This document shows, piece by piece, positions 7,191 to 14,070 of a stretch of 64,000 nucleotides of DNA. Under the pieces are notes generated by a model. The model did not search any database and was not told the DNA's origin. It saw only the letters and a list, made by a program, of their open reading frames with translations. How positions within the stretch are numbered: the stretch's first letter is position 1; each line of letters starts with the position of its first letter. The stretch is from Geosporobacter subterraneus DSM 17957 (lineage in GTDB: Bacteria > Bacillota > Clostridia > Peptostreptococcales > Thermotaleaceae), in NCBI RefSeq assembly GCF_900142145.1, contig NZ_FQZV01000017.1, positions 1 through 64,000 on the forward strand, in the 5' to 3' direction. The position numbers and the translations under genes are program-made.

Positions 7191-8770
7191 TTCACCTGAT
7201 AAATGATCCTTGAAAACCTTGAATATAGTGAGTTTGAGGCAGGGATTTCGACTCTGGATGTCGAATTATACAGCATAATACAAAATTTACAAAAGGTGAT
7301 AGATATGCTGATACTTGATTATCCAGAATGGAATCAACCAACCGTTGCACAAGTGCTTATACCCAAAGCTGCATACCAGTTAACTCCTGAACTCGAAAAG
7401 ATTGATAAGCTACTACAGGACGAATCATTTGAAGAACCGATTGTCAAACAGTTCAATACACAGCGTGGGCGTCCGACCGTTCCGGTCAGAGTATATATCA
7501 GAATGATGTTTCTTAAGTATTACGCCGGATTAAGTTACGAAGATCTTGTCCCGGAAGTTACGCACAACCTCATGTATCGGTTCTTTTGCCGTATACCGAT
7601 CGAACAGAAAGTACCCGATGCTACCGCCTTAATGAAGATTACTACAAAGTATAGTGAGGAAGTCATCAATGAGATGAATCAACGACTGCTGAAGTCCCTG
7701 GTACAAAAGAAACTGTTCAAAGGCCGCAAGACTCGTATTGATACAACAGTGGTGGAGGCCAATATCGTCCACCCTACGGATGCGGGCCTGCTGTACGAAG
7801 GCGTAAAAAAGTTAACAAAAGCAGTCACCCGCATAAAGCAAGCTTATGGGAAGGCTTCCCGACAAAGTACGAAGTCGATCCGTAAGATGAAGGATCATAT
7901 ATTATCGATCAACAAGGTTCTACGCCGTCGTACAGACGATACACGAAAGGAAGTCCGAAAAATTACCGGTCAAATGGCAATAGAAGCTCGAAAAGTCCTG
8001 GCTCAGGCAGACCGTTTGGCAAAGAAGCTCATTCCCGAGACGGAGAAAGATCGTAAGCTCCGGGGGAATTTACTTGATACCGCCAAAAAGGTTTGCAAGA
8101 TCATCGAACAAAGTGAAGCTGTCAATGCTGGGAATACAAAGCTTGCCGACCGGCTCGTAAGTCTTAATGATCCTGATGCCCGCCCCATTGTAAAAGGGAA
8201 GCTTGGAAAGCGGGTTGAATTCGGATACAAGCTTCAAATACAAGAAACAGAAGGTGGTATCGTAACAGGCTACCAACTGTATAAAGGCAATCCTTGCGAC
8301 AGAATCCTGGTCGATGATGCCTTGCAAAAGCACAAGGACTTATTTGGCAAAGCTCCTGTAGAAATGGCACTTGATCGCGGATATTACGATTCCGATAACG
8401 AGAAATTAGCCTACGGTGCAGGAGTCAAGCATGTTTGCATTCCCAAGATCGGCAGAAAGTCAAAGGAGCGAACCGAGTTTGAAAACACACCGACATTCCG
8501 ACGGTTGAAGCGGTGGCGTTCAGGAATTGAAGGCCGTATCAGTTGTTTAAAACGCCGGTTCGGTCTAAACCGCAGCATGCTAAGTGGATACCGGAAAACG
8601 CAAACATGGACCGGGTTGGGTATTCTCGCCCATAATCTGAGGCAAGCAGCCAAATTGATGGCCTAAAGGGGTAAAAGTGGCCTGGTATCTCACATATTCA
8701 AGTATCAAAGTTCGTCAATTCTATGTTTTAGAAGCGTGTAGCTTCATAAAAACCGGTTTTGTCAGGTCAA
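7191..8770 (+). mobile_element. Insertion sequence, about 1.58 kb, inserted in the LysR gene
   Basis: The element has imperfect terminal inverted repeats: left TTCACCTGATAAAT and right (complement) TTGACCTGACAAAA, 10 of 14 matching. The host sequence TAACTAGT occurs on both sides (7183-7190 and 8773-8780), a target duplication of 8 bases or slightly more, with two bases (8771-8772) whose assignment is unclear. It carries a single DDE transposase gene. Insertion has split the LysR gene. Confidence 0.85.
7305..8666 (+). CDS. DDE transposase (DUF772/IS1182- or ISNCY-like)
   Basis: The protein is about 453 residues from the start at 7305, which has AAAGGTGAT upstream; the frame is open from 7203 but that part overlaps the IS end. 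The N-terminal part has the DUF772-like segment VRVYIRMMFLKYYAGLSYEDL. Catalytic candidates are the first aspartate in RIDTTVVEANI, the second in MALDRGYYDSDN, and the glutamate in RWRSGIEGRISCLKRRFGLNRS. These match IS5/IS1182/ISNCY-type DDE transposases; the exact IS family is not certain. It appears full length with no frameshift, so the IS may still be active. Confidence 0.88.
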   Translation: MLILDYPEWNQPTVAQVLIPKAAYQLTPELEKIDKLLQDESFEEPIVKQFNTQRGRPTVPVRVYIRMMFLKYYAGLSYEDLVPEVTHNLMYRFFCRIPIEQKVPDATALMKITTKYSEEVINEMNQRLLKSLVQKKLFKGRKTRIDTTVVEANIVHPTDAGLLYEGVKKLTKAVTRIKQAYGKASRQSTKSIRKMKDHILSINKVLRRRTDDTRKEVRKITGQMAIEARKVLAQADRLAKKLIPETEKDRKLRGNLLDTAKKVCKIIEQSEAVNAGNTKLADRLVSLNDPDARPIVKGKLGKRVEFGYKLQIQETEGGIVTGYQLYKGNPCDRILVDDALQKHKDLFGKAPVEMALDRGYYDSDNEKLAYGAGVKHVCIPKIGRKSKERTEFENTPTFRRLKRWRSGIEGRISCLKRRFGLNRSMLSGYRKTQTWTGLGILAHNLRQAAKLMA

Positions 8771-8772
8771 TC

Positions 8773-9112
8773 TAACTAGTTCAACAAAAGCATTTGCAGC
8801 AAATGTATAATGTTGCGTTGAAATGCAGAATCGCTGTTTTGCAGGAGTGCCTGTCAGATATTTTTCTTCTAACATGTCTGTCTGTTGGATAACCTGCCTG
8901 GCATATCCTAAAAACTCTGCACCGTCGTTTGTTAGCGTAATACCTCGATTAGTTCTTACAAAAAGAGAAAGCTTTAGTTCATTTTCCAAATCTTTTATGG
9001 CATTAGAGAGGCTAGGTTGTGAAATAAAAAGAGCTTTGGCGGCTTCACAGATAGAACCTTTTTCAGCCACGGATAAAACGTATTTTAGTTGTTGTAGAGT
9101 TATTGTCAACAC
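8773..9112 (-). pseudogene. LysR-type regulator, N-terminal part (split by IS)
   Basis: The fragment encodes the winged helix-turn-helix of a LysR regulator: LQQLKYVLSVAEKGSICEAAKALFISQ at the start (given here only in outline) followed by LSNAIKDLENEL and LFVRTNRGITLT. The start is GTG at 9112 or TTG at 9109 behind AAGGGGG. After FVELV the frame runs into the insertion sequence and stops at 8762. A free DNA-binding domain could in principle still bind the operator without responding to an effector. Confidence 0.88.
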
Positions 9113-9419
9113 CCCCTTAATTCTTTTGATTATACTTTATATGAATATGGTGTAAAAGTCAATTTACAGGGCTACACGTCTACACAAAACGGTTTACAGG
9201 GCTACACAAAACGGCAAGCAGGGCCTTTGTGTCCACAAAGGCACGCTGCACTCATTCCTCCCTCCGGTCGGACTGGCTCCGCTCTGCTTGTTGGTGCGCT
9301 GCCCCAATCCCCGTCAGACCTCCGCTTTCGCGTCGTCTGTTAAGCGCCTGCGGCGCTGCTGCGCGTCCCGACCTGGACGCTTTTTACATGCTGGAAAAGG
9401 GAAGATGAGGGGAAGCCTA
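9113..9419. other. Non-coding stretch with direct repeats beside the relaxase gene
   Basis: No gene is supported. Two 15-base direct repeats of TTTACAGGGCTACAC start at 9163 and 9193, 30 bases apart, each near an ACACAAAACGG repeat. G+C rises sharply from about 9210, marking the right edge of the AT-rich cargo. The remainder to 9419 is GC-rich spacer downstream of the relaxase. Confidence 0.55.
9163..9207. repeat. Two direct repeats of TTTACAGGGCTACAC
   Basis: Exact 15-base copies at 9163-9177 and 9193-9207. A shorter repeat, ACACAAAACGG, overlaps the spacing (9182-9192 and 9204-9214). The 30-bp period could reflect a protein-binding array or a duplication at the cargo boundary. Confidence 0.75.
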
Positions 9420-10820
9420 TCACCGCAAATTTTCTTGCTCCGGCGCGGATGGAGAATAGCGTAAAAGCCGGTCTGTATTTTCTTTCACCGTCAGCAGATT
9501 TTTCATATTTTCCCTGGCCTGACGGTAGCCCTGATAGAGCTTTTTCTTCTCGGCAAGGAGCGCGGCGTATTCCTGTTTGAGCGTATTGATGGAGGGAAGT
9601 TTTTTAAGCCCCAAAGCATCAAATGCTTTCTTTGCCGACTGATGTAAAATGATTTCTCCCTCATGTTCAGCAAGGAATTTTTTGCTATAGCCAGCCTTGC
9701 GGTATTGAACATAAACTTCCCGTGTCCGGCTGTAATTTGAGATATGTTTTTGCAGCTCAGAAATTTCCTTCATGCGGGTTTCTACCTGTTTAATTTTTTC
9801 GGAAAGAGCGTTAAAAGCTGCGGTCGTTTCTGCCGCTTTTTTCTCCAGAGCGGCATATTCGGTTAGGCCGTTTTCCTGTAAAAAGATTAACGTCTGCGCT
9901 GCCTGTTTCAGGTTGAAAATCTTTGCCCAACGTTCGTAGCCGTAGCCTTTTCCTGCCTGGATTTTTGCTTGAATATCAATCAGCAGATTAACCTTTGCCG
10001 TAGCTGGCTCAAAGGCGCTGCCGCCGCCGGAAACCACCATGCGGATACCTTCGATCCGTTCCCGGATTGCTTGCTCGGTGTAGTCACCTTTTAAGGTATC
10101 ACACCGGGTTCCACGTTTCTGCCCGGGGCCGGTAAACTTAATGTGCTTACCACGCTTGACCGCATATCCCGATGCTTCCATGAGAGAAAGAAACGCTTCA
10201 AAATCGGAGGGCTTTTTCTCCAGTGCGGCGTCGATGGCCCGGCGCAATTTTTCCTGAAAGGAAGGAGGCTTTTCATCACCCAGCCACGTTCCGTAATTTC
10301 CCTTACTCGGCTTCGGATTTTCAACAATAGACAGTCCGTTCTCAATGCAGATTGTATCGCTTAACCTGCGAATGGCCCGACCGGAATGAAGAAAATCATC
10401 AAACTTTCCCGTGCAGTCCAGGGTGGTGGAATTGAAGTAAATATGCGAATGGATATGGTGTTTATCCTCATGGGTTGTTACGATAAAGGCATGGCGGCCT
10501 TTGGTAAAACGCATGGCAAGCTCATAGCCGATCCGGTTCGCTTCTTCGGGTGAAATTTCCCCCGGCTTGAAAGCCTGTCTGATCTGGTAAAGAAGAATAT
10601 TTCTGTCCCGTTTCTGTTCCCGTCCGGTAATATAATAATACTGGCGTTTGGCAAGCAGAAACTCGGCGTCAGCCGTTGCAGGATCGCACATATACGTGGA
10701 AATCAGCAAGCCGTCCCGCGTCTTTTTTGGGTTCTTTCCATAGTCGAGACTTTTCTTCAATGTCGCCAATATACTCCTGCCTTTGTCGATATGCCGGGGT
10801 CTGAAATAGGTGGTTGCCAT
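9420..10820 (-). CDS. Relaxase / mobilization nuclease (MOBP-like, VirD2/MobA type)
   Basis: A 466-residue relaxase that nicks the transfer origin and pilots the strand. The start at 10820 (MATTYFRPRHIDKG) has AAAGGAGG about 8 bases upstream; the longer frame to 11072 is not supported. The N-terminal domain has the histidine motif HEDKHHIHSHIYFNS at about residues 133-147, with the nucleophile tyrosine probably among the early tyrosines (YGKNP or YYYITG region). A long helical coiled-coil tail follows (about 330-440). MobC is encoded 2.8 kb upstream rather than directly next to it; a SLOG protein, an XRE regulator and a toxin-antitoxin pair lie between. A terminator separates it from the membrane protein gene upstream. 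Confidence 0.92.
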   Translation of the reverse strand: MATTYFRPRHIDKGRSILATLKKSLDYGKNPKKTRDGLLISTYMCDPATADAEFLLAKRQYYYITGREQKRDRNILLYQIRQAFKPGEISPEEANRIGYELAMRFTKGRHAFIVTTHEDKHHIHSHIYFNSTTLDCTGKFDDFLHSGRAIRRLSDTICIENGLSIVENPKPSKGNYGTWLGDEKPPSFQEKLRRAIDAALEKKPSDFEAFLSLMEASGYAVKRGKHIKFTGPGQKRGTRCDTLKGDYTEQAIRERIEGIRMVVSGGGSAFEPATAKVNLLIDIQAKIQAGKGYGYERWAKIFNLKQAAQTLIFLQENGLTEYAALEKKAAETTAAFNALSEKIKQVETRMKEISELQKHISNYSRTREVYVQYRKAGYSKKFLAEHEGEIILHQSAKKAFDALGLKKLPSINTLKQEYAALLAEKKKLYQGYRQARENMKNLLTVKENTDRLLRYSPSAPEQENLR

Positions 10821-10836
10821 AGGAGCCCTCCTTTCT

Positions 10837-10888
10837 AAAAAAAGAAGCGCTCGATACCGATCAAATCGGAAACAAGCGCCTCTTTTTT
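10837..10888 (-). terminator. Rho-independent terminator between membrane protein gene and relaxase
   Basis: On the minus strand an A-run leads into GAGGCGCTTG, a loop of about 20 bases containing its own CCGAT/ATCGG pairing, then GAGCGCTTC and a T7 run. It ends the transcript of the gene at 10907-11308, so the relaxase needs read-through or its own promoter. Confidence 0.75.
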
Positions 10889-10906
10889 CATATGATTTTT
10901 TTACGG

Positions 10907-11308
10907 TTATATGTCCATGTTCTTCCTTGACCATAGGTGCAGCAGCAGGATAACCAACGCACCGACTATCCAGATGCAGTATGTCCAAAAGAGGTTGCGT
11001 TCTGTGATGCTCCATGCCACAGCCCCAAAAATAAAACCCCAAAGGATGGATAGCAGGATGCCAATAATCCAAAAGCCCGGCTTTGTCATTTGCAGCCCGA
11101 GCAGAATTCCAAAAACCGCAATTCCGATTACAATCGCCAGCACCATGTGAACGTGCAGCACACCATGTGCTGCGAAGCCTGCAATAACGCCGAGTGCAAT
11201 ACTGTCAAAAACAATAATCTGTTTGAGAAAAAGGCCAATGATAAAGATTACAATGCCAACCGCTGCGCCGATCAGCAGTTCAAAGCCCGCCGCCGCTAAA
11301 ATTCCCAT
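10907..11308 (-). CDS. Small multi-pass membrane protein, unknown
   Basis: A 133-residue very hydrophobic protein with about five membrane segments (residues 8-28, 32-50, 53-75, 80-100 and 107-127) and a short basic C-terminal end (WSRKNMDI). The start at 11308 has AAAAGGAGGGG about 6 bases upstream. I do not recognise a family. Its gene ends in a strong terminator, and it lies in the variable block between relaxase and mobC, next to a SLOG protein. It might be a cargo or immunity-type membrane protein, but there is no direct evidence. Confidence 0.7.
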   Translation of the reverse strand: MGILAAAGFELLIGAAVGIVIFIIGLFLKQIIVFDSIALGVIAGFAAHGVLHVHMVLAIVIGIAVFGILLGLQMTKPGFWIIGILLSILWGFIFGAVAWSITERNLFWTYCIWIVGALVILLLHLWSRKNMDI

Positions 11309-11414
11309 AACACCCCTCCTTTTGGATTATTATACCATCAAGGTCGATCTGTTTCCACAATAAAAAGGAAGATGGCAGTTCTGCAGAAAAATTGCTTTCT
11401 GATTTTTTAATTTT

Positions 11415-11888
11415 TTATTCAATCTGCTCGTCCGAGATATCAATGATGCGCAGTTCCAGTCCCTTTGCCGCCGCCATCCGGAGGGTCTGTGCAGCATCGC
11501 TTTTTTGTTTTCCGTCTGAAACCGCAATGACTCTTTCCGATTTCTCGACTAAATAACGATTTCTGGCGAAGTAGCAATCCCGGTCTCGTTCGTGGCTGAT
11601 TACTTTGACACCGCTGCACTGAGGCATCAACTCTTGGAACCGCCTATCTTTGGATTTTATCCGATCGGAGTAAGGGATAACCGCCTCCACATACAGATCG
11701 GGATATTGTTTCTTTTTTTCCGCAACAATAGCGGCAAAGTCCAAATCCACGTTATTTGACATACTGCTGAGGAATCTGGTAAATCCGTCCGCAATGGCCT
11801 TCTCGATTTCACGTTGAAGCTCCTGCCTGACGTACTCGATTTTATTTTTGGGTATCTCCCGAGGCCCTGTAACACATACTGTTTTCAT
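11415..11888 (-). CDS. SLOG-fold (DUF1273/YpsA-like) protein
   Basis: A 157-residue protein that starts MKTVCVTGPREIPKNK. The T-G-x-R motif at its N-terminus and the later VIPYSDRIKSKD and ERVIAVSDG segments match the Rossmann-like SLOG fold of DUF1273 proteins, which bind nucleotides or nucleotide-derived ligands. SLOG proteins often occur with mobile elements and stress or defence systems. The start at 11888 has GGAAAGG 9 bases upstream. A good promoter lies at 11933-11961, back to back with the XRE gene. Its substrate is unknown. Confidence 0.78.
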   Translation of the reverse strand: MKTVCVTGPREIPKNKIEYVRQELQREIEKAIADGFTRFLSSMSNNVDLDFAAIVAEKKKQYPDLYVEAVIPYSDRIKSKDRRFQELMPQCSGVKVISHERDRDCYFARNRYLVEKSERVIAVSDGKQKSDAAQTLRMAAAKGLELRIIDISDEQIE

Positions 11889-11932
11889 GTCCTTCATCCT
11901 TTCCGTACTAAATATGATTTCGTACATTTACA

Positions 11933-11961
11933 AATATAGTAGCTTATATCTATTATGTCAA
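11933..11961 (-). promoter_or_regulatory. Promoter of the SLOG-protein gene
   Basis: On the minus strand, a perfect -35 TTGACA (11956-11961), a 17-base spacer and -10 TATATT (11933-11938). It lies in the divergent region shared with the xre gene, so the XRE protein may control it. Confidence 0.7.
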
Positions 11962-12035
11962 TTATAATACTCTCTCACAATTGGCAAAATCGCTCCTTTT
12001 ATAGAGTAAAATCTATTGCAAGGAGGTTGATACCA

Positions 12036-12350
12036 ATGGATGAAAGTTATATACCGGAAAGGCTGGCGCAGCTGCGGACACAGATGGGTGTATCGGCGCG
12101 GGACATGAGCCTGTCGATGGGACAGGCCGACAACTATATTAACAATATTGAAAACAGAAAAGCCATGCCGTCCATACAGAATTTTTTGTGCATCTGCGAG
12201 TACCTGAAGGTGACACCAAAGGATTTTTTTGACGAAGGCACTACAAATCCCGCACTGCTCAATGAACTGATCACGGAGCTGAAACCGCTGAACAACAAAG
12301 CGCTTGAAAATCTGCTGAACTTTGTACGGGAGCTTCAAGGAAAGAAATAA
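12036..12350 (+). CDS. XRE-family helix-turn-helix regulator
   Basis: A 104-residue protein starting MDESYIPERLAQLRTQMG with AAGGAGG 9 bases before the ATG. Residues about 8-62 form a Cro/C1-type helix-turn-helix (VSARDMSLSMGQADNYINNIENRK), and the rest is a short helical tail that may dimerise. It is one of the few ICE genes on the plus strand and is transcribed away from the SLOG gene, the usual layout for a local repressor. It converges on hepT across a perfect 19-bp terminator stem. Confidence 0.9.
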   Translation: MDESYIPERLAQLRTQMGVSARDMSLSMGQADNYINNIENRKAMPSIQNFLCICEYLKVTPKDFFDEGTTNPALLNELITELKPLNNKALENLLNFVRELQGKK

Positions 12351-12425
12351 AGGGTTGGATAAGAAGCTTGAACGATTGAATATTTTACTTGGGAGTACAT
12401 TGTGCCCTCTGAGTAATGGAAAACT

Positions 12426-12473
12426 GACCGGAAAAGGCGGCTCACGATTTCTCATGAGCCGCCTTTTCCGGTC
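12426..12473. terminator. Bidirectional terminator between xre and hepT
   Basis: A perfect 19-bp stem (GACCGGAAAAGGCGGCTCA and its complement) with a 10-base loop lies between the convergent genes. The AAAA/TTTT within the stem gives U-rich ends on either strand. Confidence 0.85.
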
Positions 12474-12490
12474 TGCAGTTATTTAGTTCG

Positions 12491-12961
12491 CTAACGTTCC
12501 GGGTCGATGCTTTTCTTATTTTGGGATTCAGAGCCAGGAGTTTCGACCGCCTTTTTGCCCTCGGCAAGCTGCTGAAGGATAGATGGTTTTTCCACAGGCG
12601 GCATATCTTTTCCGTGTTCCTGTGCAATCACCCTCTCACAAAAGTGTAAAAGCCCCGGTATGCTGTTTGTCGCTGTTTCCCAAATGACGTTTTCATCCAT
12701 CTCGGTGTAAGCGTGCGCCAGCCAGTTCCGCATTCCGCGTATCAGACCCCATTGCATCTGCTCTTTGGTTTCCTCGCGAAACTCAACCGAAAGGCCGTTT
12801 GCCAATTCCCCAATCTGCAAAATGCACATGGATACTGCATTGAAATACGCCCTATCCTGTATAAACAACTGATAGTCCTTTCCAAATCTCTGGATAAAGC
12901 CCGCGATGTCCCGGCAATAGTTTTGGATATGCAATATCCTCTGTCGGTCTCCGCTATTCAT
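12491..12961 (-). CDS. HepT-like toxin (DUF86 RNase family) with ICE-type C-terminal tail
   Basis: The first about 118 residues are a HepT/HEPN-family protein. The HEPN active-site motif R-x4-H-x-Y is Arg78...His83-Ala-Tyr85 in RNWLAHAY. HepT toxins cleave RNA and are neutralised by MntA, which adds AMP to the tyrosine; the partner gene overlaps the start here by 8 bases. The unusual part is an added tail of about 35 residues, with KPSILQQLAEGKKAV at 125-139 and an end in DPER. The same tail pattern appears on eight other proteins of this ICE and is not part of normal HepT. I infer that the toxin is handled by an ICE-specific sorting or transfer process. Confidence 0.88.
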   Translation of the reverse strand: MNSGDRQRILHIQNYCRDIAGFIQRFGKDYQLFIQDRAYFNAVSMCILQIGELANGLSVEFREETKEQMQWGLIRGMRNWLAHAYTEMDENVIWETATNSIPGLLHFCERVIAQEHGKDMPPVEKPSILQQLAEGKKAVETPGSESQNKKSIDPER

Positions 12962-13274
12962 AAATCTTTATCATCTCCGTTCGTACATTTTCAACGAACC
13001 ATGGCGTCCGCTGCTGGGTACTTTCCTGCTCTAAAGTCTGTGTTGTAATTAAATCAACTTCCTTTCCGATGCTGTCGCACAAGTCGTTGTACAAACCGCC
13101 CATGTCAAACAGGCTTTTCACTTTGGAACCCATCCGATCAACCAGCACGTCTACATCACTGCTTTCCGTCGCTTCGTTCCGGGCATAGGAACCAAAGAGG
13201 TACACGGCGCGCAGGTTGTATTTCTCCGCCACCGGCGCTATCCTCTTTCTCAATTCGTCTATGGAATAAATCAT
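12954..13274 (-). CDS. MntA-like minimal nucleotidyltransferase antitoxin
   Basis: A 106-residue nucleotidyltransferase. The signature GS-x10-D-x-D is present as GSYARNEATESSDVDV at about residues 28-43, so the metal-binding aspartates are intact. MntA antitoxins AMPylate their HepT partner. A start at 13274 (MIYSIDE) is preferred because GAGGTGAGG lies just upstream; a GTG start at 13283 is possible. The stop overlaps the hepT start, so the two are translationally coupled. No C-terminal tail motif is present on this antitoxin, in contrast to its toxin. Confidence 0.9.
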   Translation of the reverse strand: MIYSIDELRKRIAPVAEKYNLRAVYLFGSYARNEATESSDVDVLVDRMGSKVKSLFDMGGLYNDLCDSIGKEVDLITTQTLEQESTQQRTPWFVENVRTEMIKIYE

Positions 13275-13283
13275 GCGCCTCAC

Positions 13284-13589
13284 CTCACTTTCTCCATGCT
13301 ACGCGCTGCGATATATGTTTTAATGCTTGTTTGCGGTATCTCACACTGGATGTCTGGAACAACCTTTATGCTATCAATGGCCGAAATTGCAATCCCTTTT
13401 CATTATATTATACACCAAAATCTGTATTTTTACTATTGCAATTTGACGGAGCTCCAATGAAAGAAATAATGGGAAGGTTGATAGATAATAAATAAACAAA
13501 TGAATTATGTGAGAATACAGAAGAATGAAACACGGAGAAAGCGACATATTCCCATGTTGGAAATATGCCATTTTCCCTCATTTTATATG
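13284..13589. other. AT-rich non-coding gap between mntA and mobC
   Basis: No gene is supported; short open frames on the minus strand here lack ribosome sites. The stretch is clearly AT-richer than its neighbours. It contains an imperfect inverted repeat CATATTCC...GGAAATATG near 13547-13569, which would be a candidate protein-binding or transfer-related site beside mobC. The low GC suggests that the toxin-antitoxin block entered here. Confidence 0.5.
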
Positions 13590-13925
13590 CTATAGCTCGG
13601 ATAACTTTCTGAGAATCCCGTTTGTCTGTTCCCAAAGCCGGTTATAATGTCCGCGCAAATCTTCAATATCAGCAGCGTACAAGTTTCCTGTTTCATTAGT
13701 ACGGCGGGCAATCTGGTTCATGTTGTTGGTCGCGGTTCGCAGCAGGGTCACCATTTCCTGCACCTCTGACAGATCAAGCTGCACCACGTAACCATCCACG
13801 GCCATTTTTAAAAGATAGGCTCTCATATTGCGGATACCTGCCAGTTCCATTTTTCTCTTAATCATGTCGCGTTCCTGCTCATTGACCATAAAATGCAAGT
13901 TGATGTTTTTGCTTCTCTCCGGCAT
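13590..13925 (-). CDS. mobC: MobC-like relaxosome accessory protein
   Basis: A 111-residue protein starting MPERSKNINLHFMVNEQERD, with a ribbon-helix-helix-like N-terminus (INLHFMVNEQERDMIKRKM) and a C-terminal region containing RTATNNMNQIARRTNETG, the hallmark of MobC proteins. MobC binds near the transfer origin and helps the relaxase open the strands. AAAGGCGG precedes the start. In related ICEs mobC sits directly upstream of the relaxase gene; here about 2.8 kb of extra genes separate the two. A candidate origin of transfer would be in the 145 bases between this gene and the giant gene. Confidence 0.85.
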   Translation of the reverse strand: MPERSKNINLHFMVNEQERDMIKRKMELAGIRNMRAYLLKMAVDGYVVQLDLSEVQEMVTLLRTATNNMNQIARRTNETGNLYAADIEDLRGHYNRLWEQTNGILRKLSEL

Positions 13926-13991
13926 GGGTAGAACACCGCCTTTCTATTCTTTTCGTGAATGTATTTTTGTTTTTGGATATAAAAAGAGATT

Positions 13992-14022
13992 GCCGCCCGG
14001 CGCAAGAAAGCGCACAGGCGGC
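13992..14022 (-). terminator. Nested hairpin between the giant gene and mobC
   Basis: GCCGCC and GGCGGC enclose an inner GCGC-AAGAAA-GCGC hairpin. On the minus strand it is followed by AATCTCTTTTT, so it can serve as a terminator for the giant gene. Its place directly before mobC also makes it a candidate part of an origin of transfer. Confidence 0.5.
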
Positions 14023-14070
14023 TATTTTGACGATGGAGAACCATTTTATATAGTCAGATCAGCATCCCTC

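Noticed and set aside
10821-11072. Longer N-terminus for the relaxase (start at 11072)
   Set aside because: The extension overlaps the terminator and the membrane protein gene. The ATG at 10820 has an AAAGGAGG site and begins the conserved domain.
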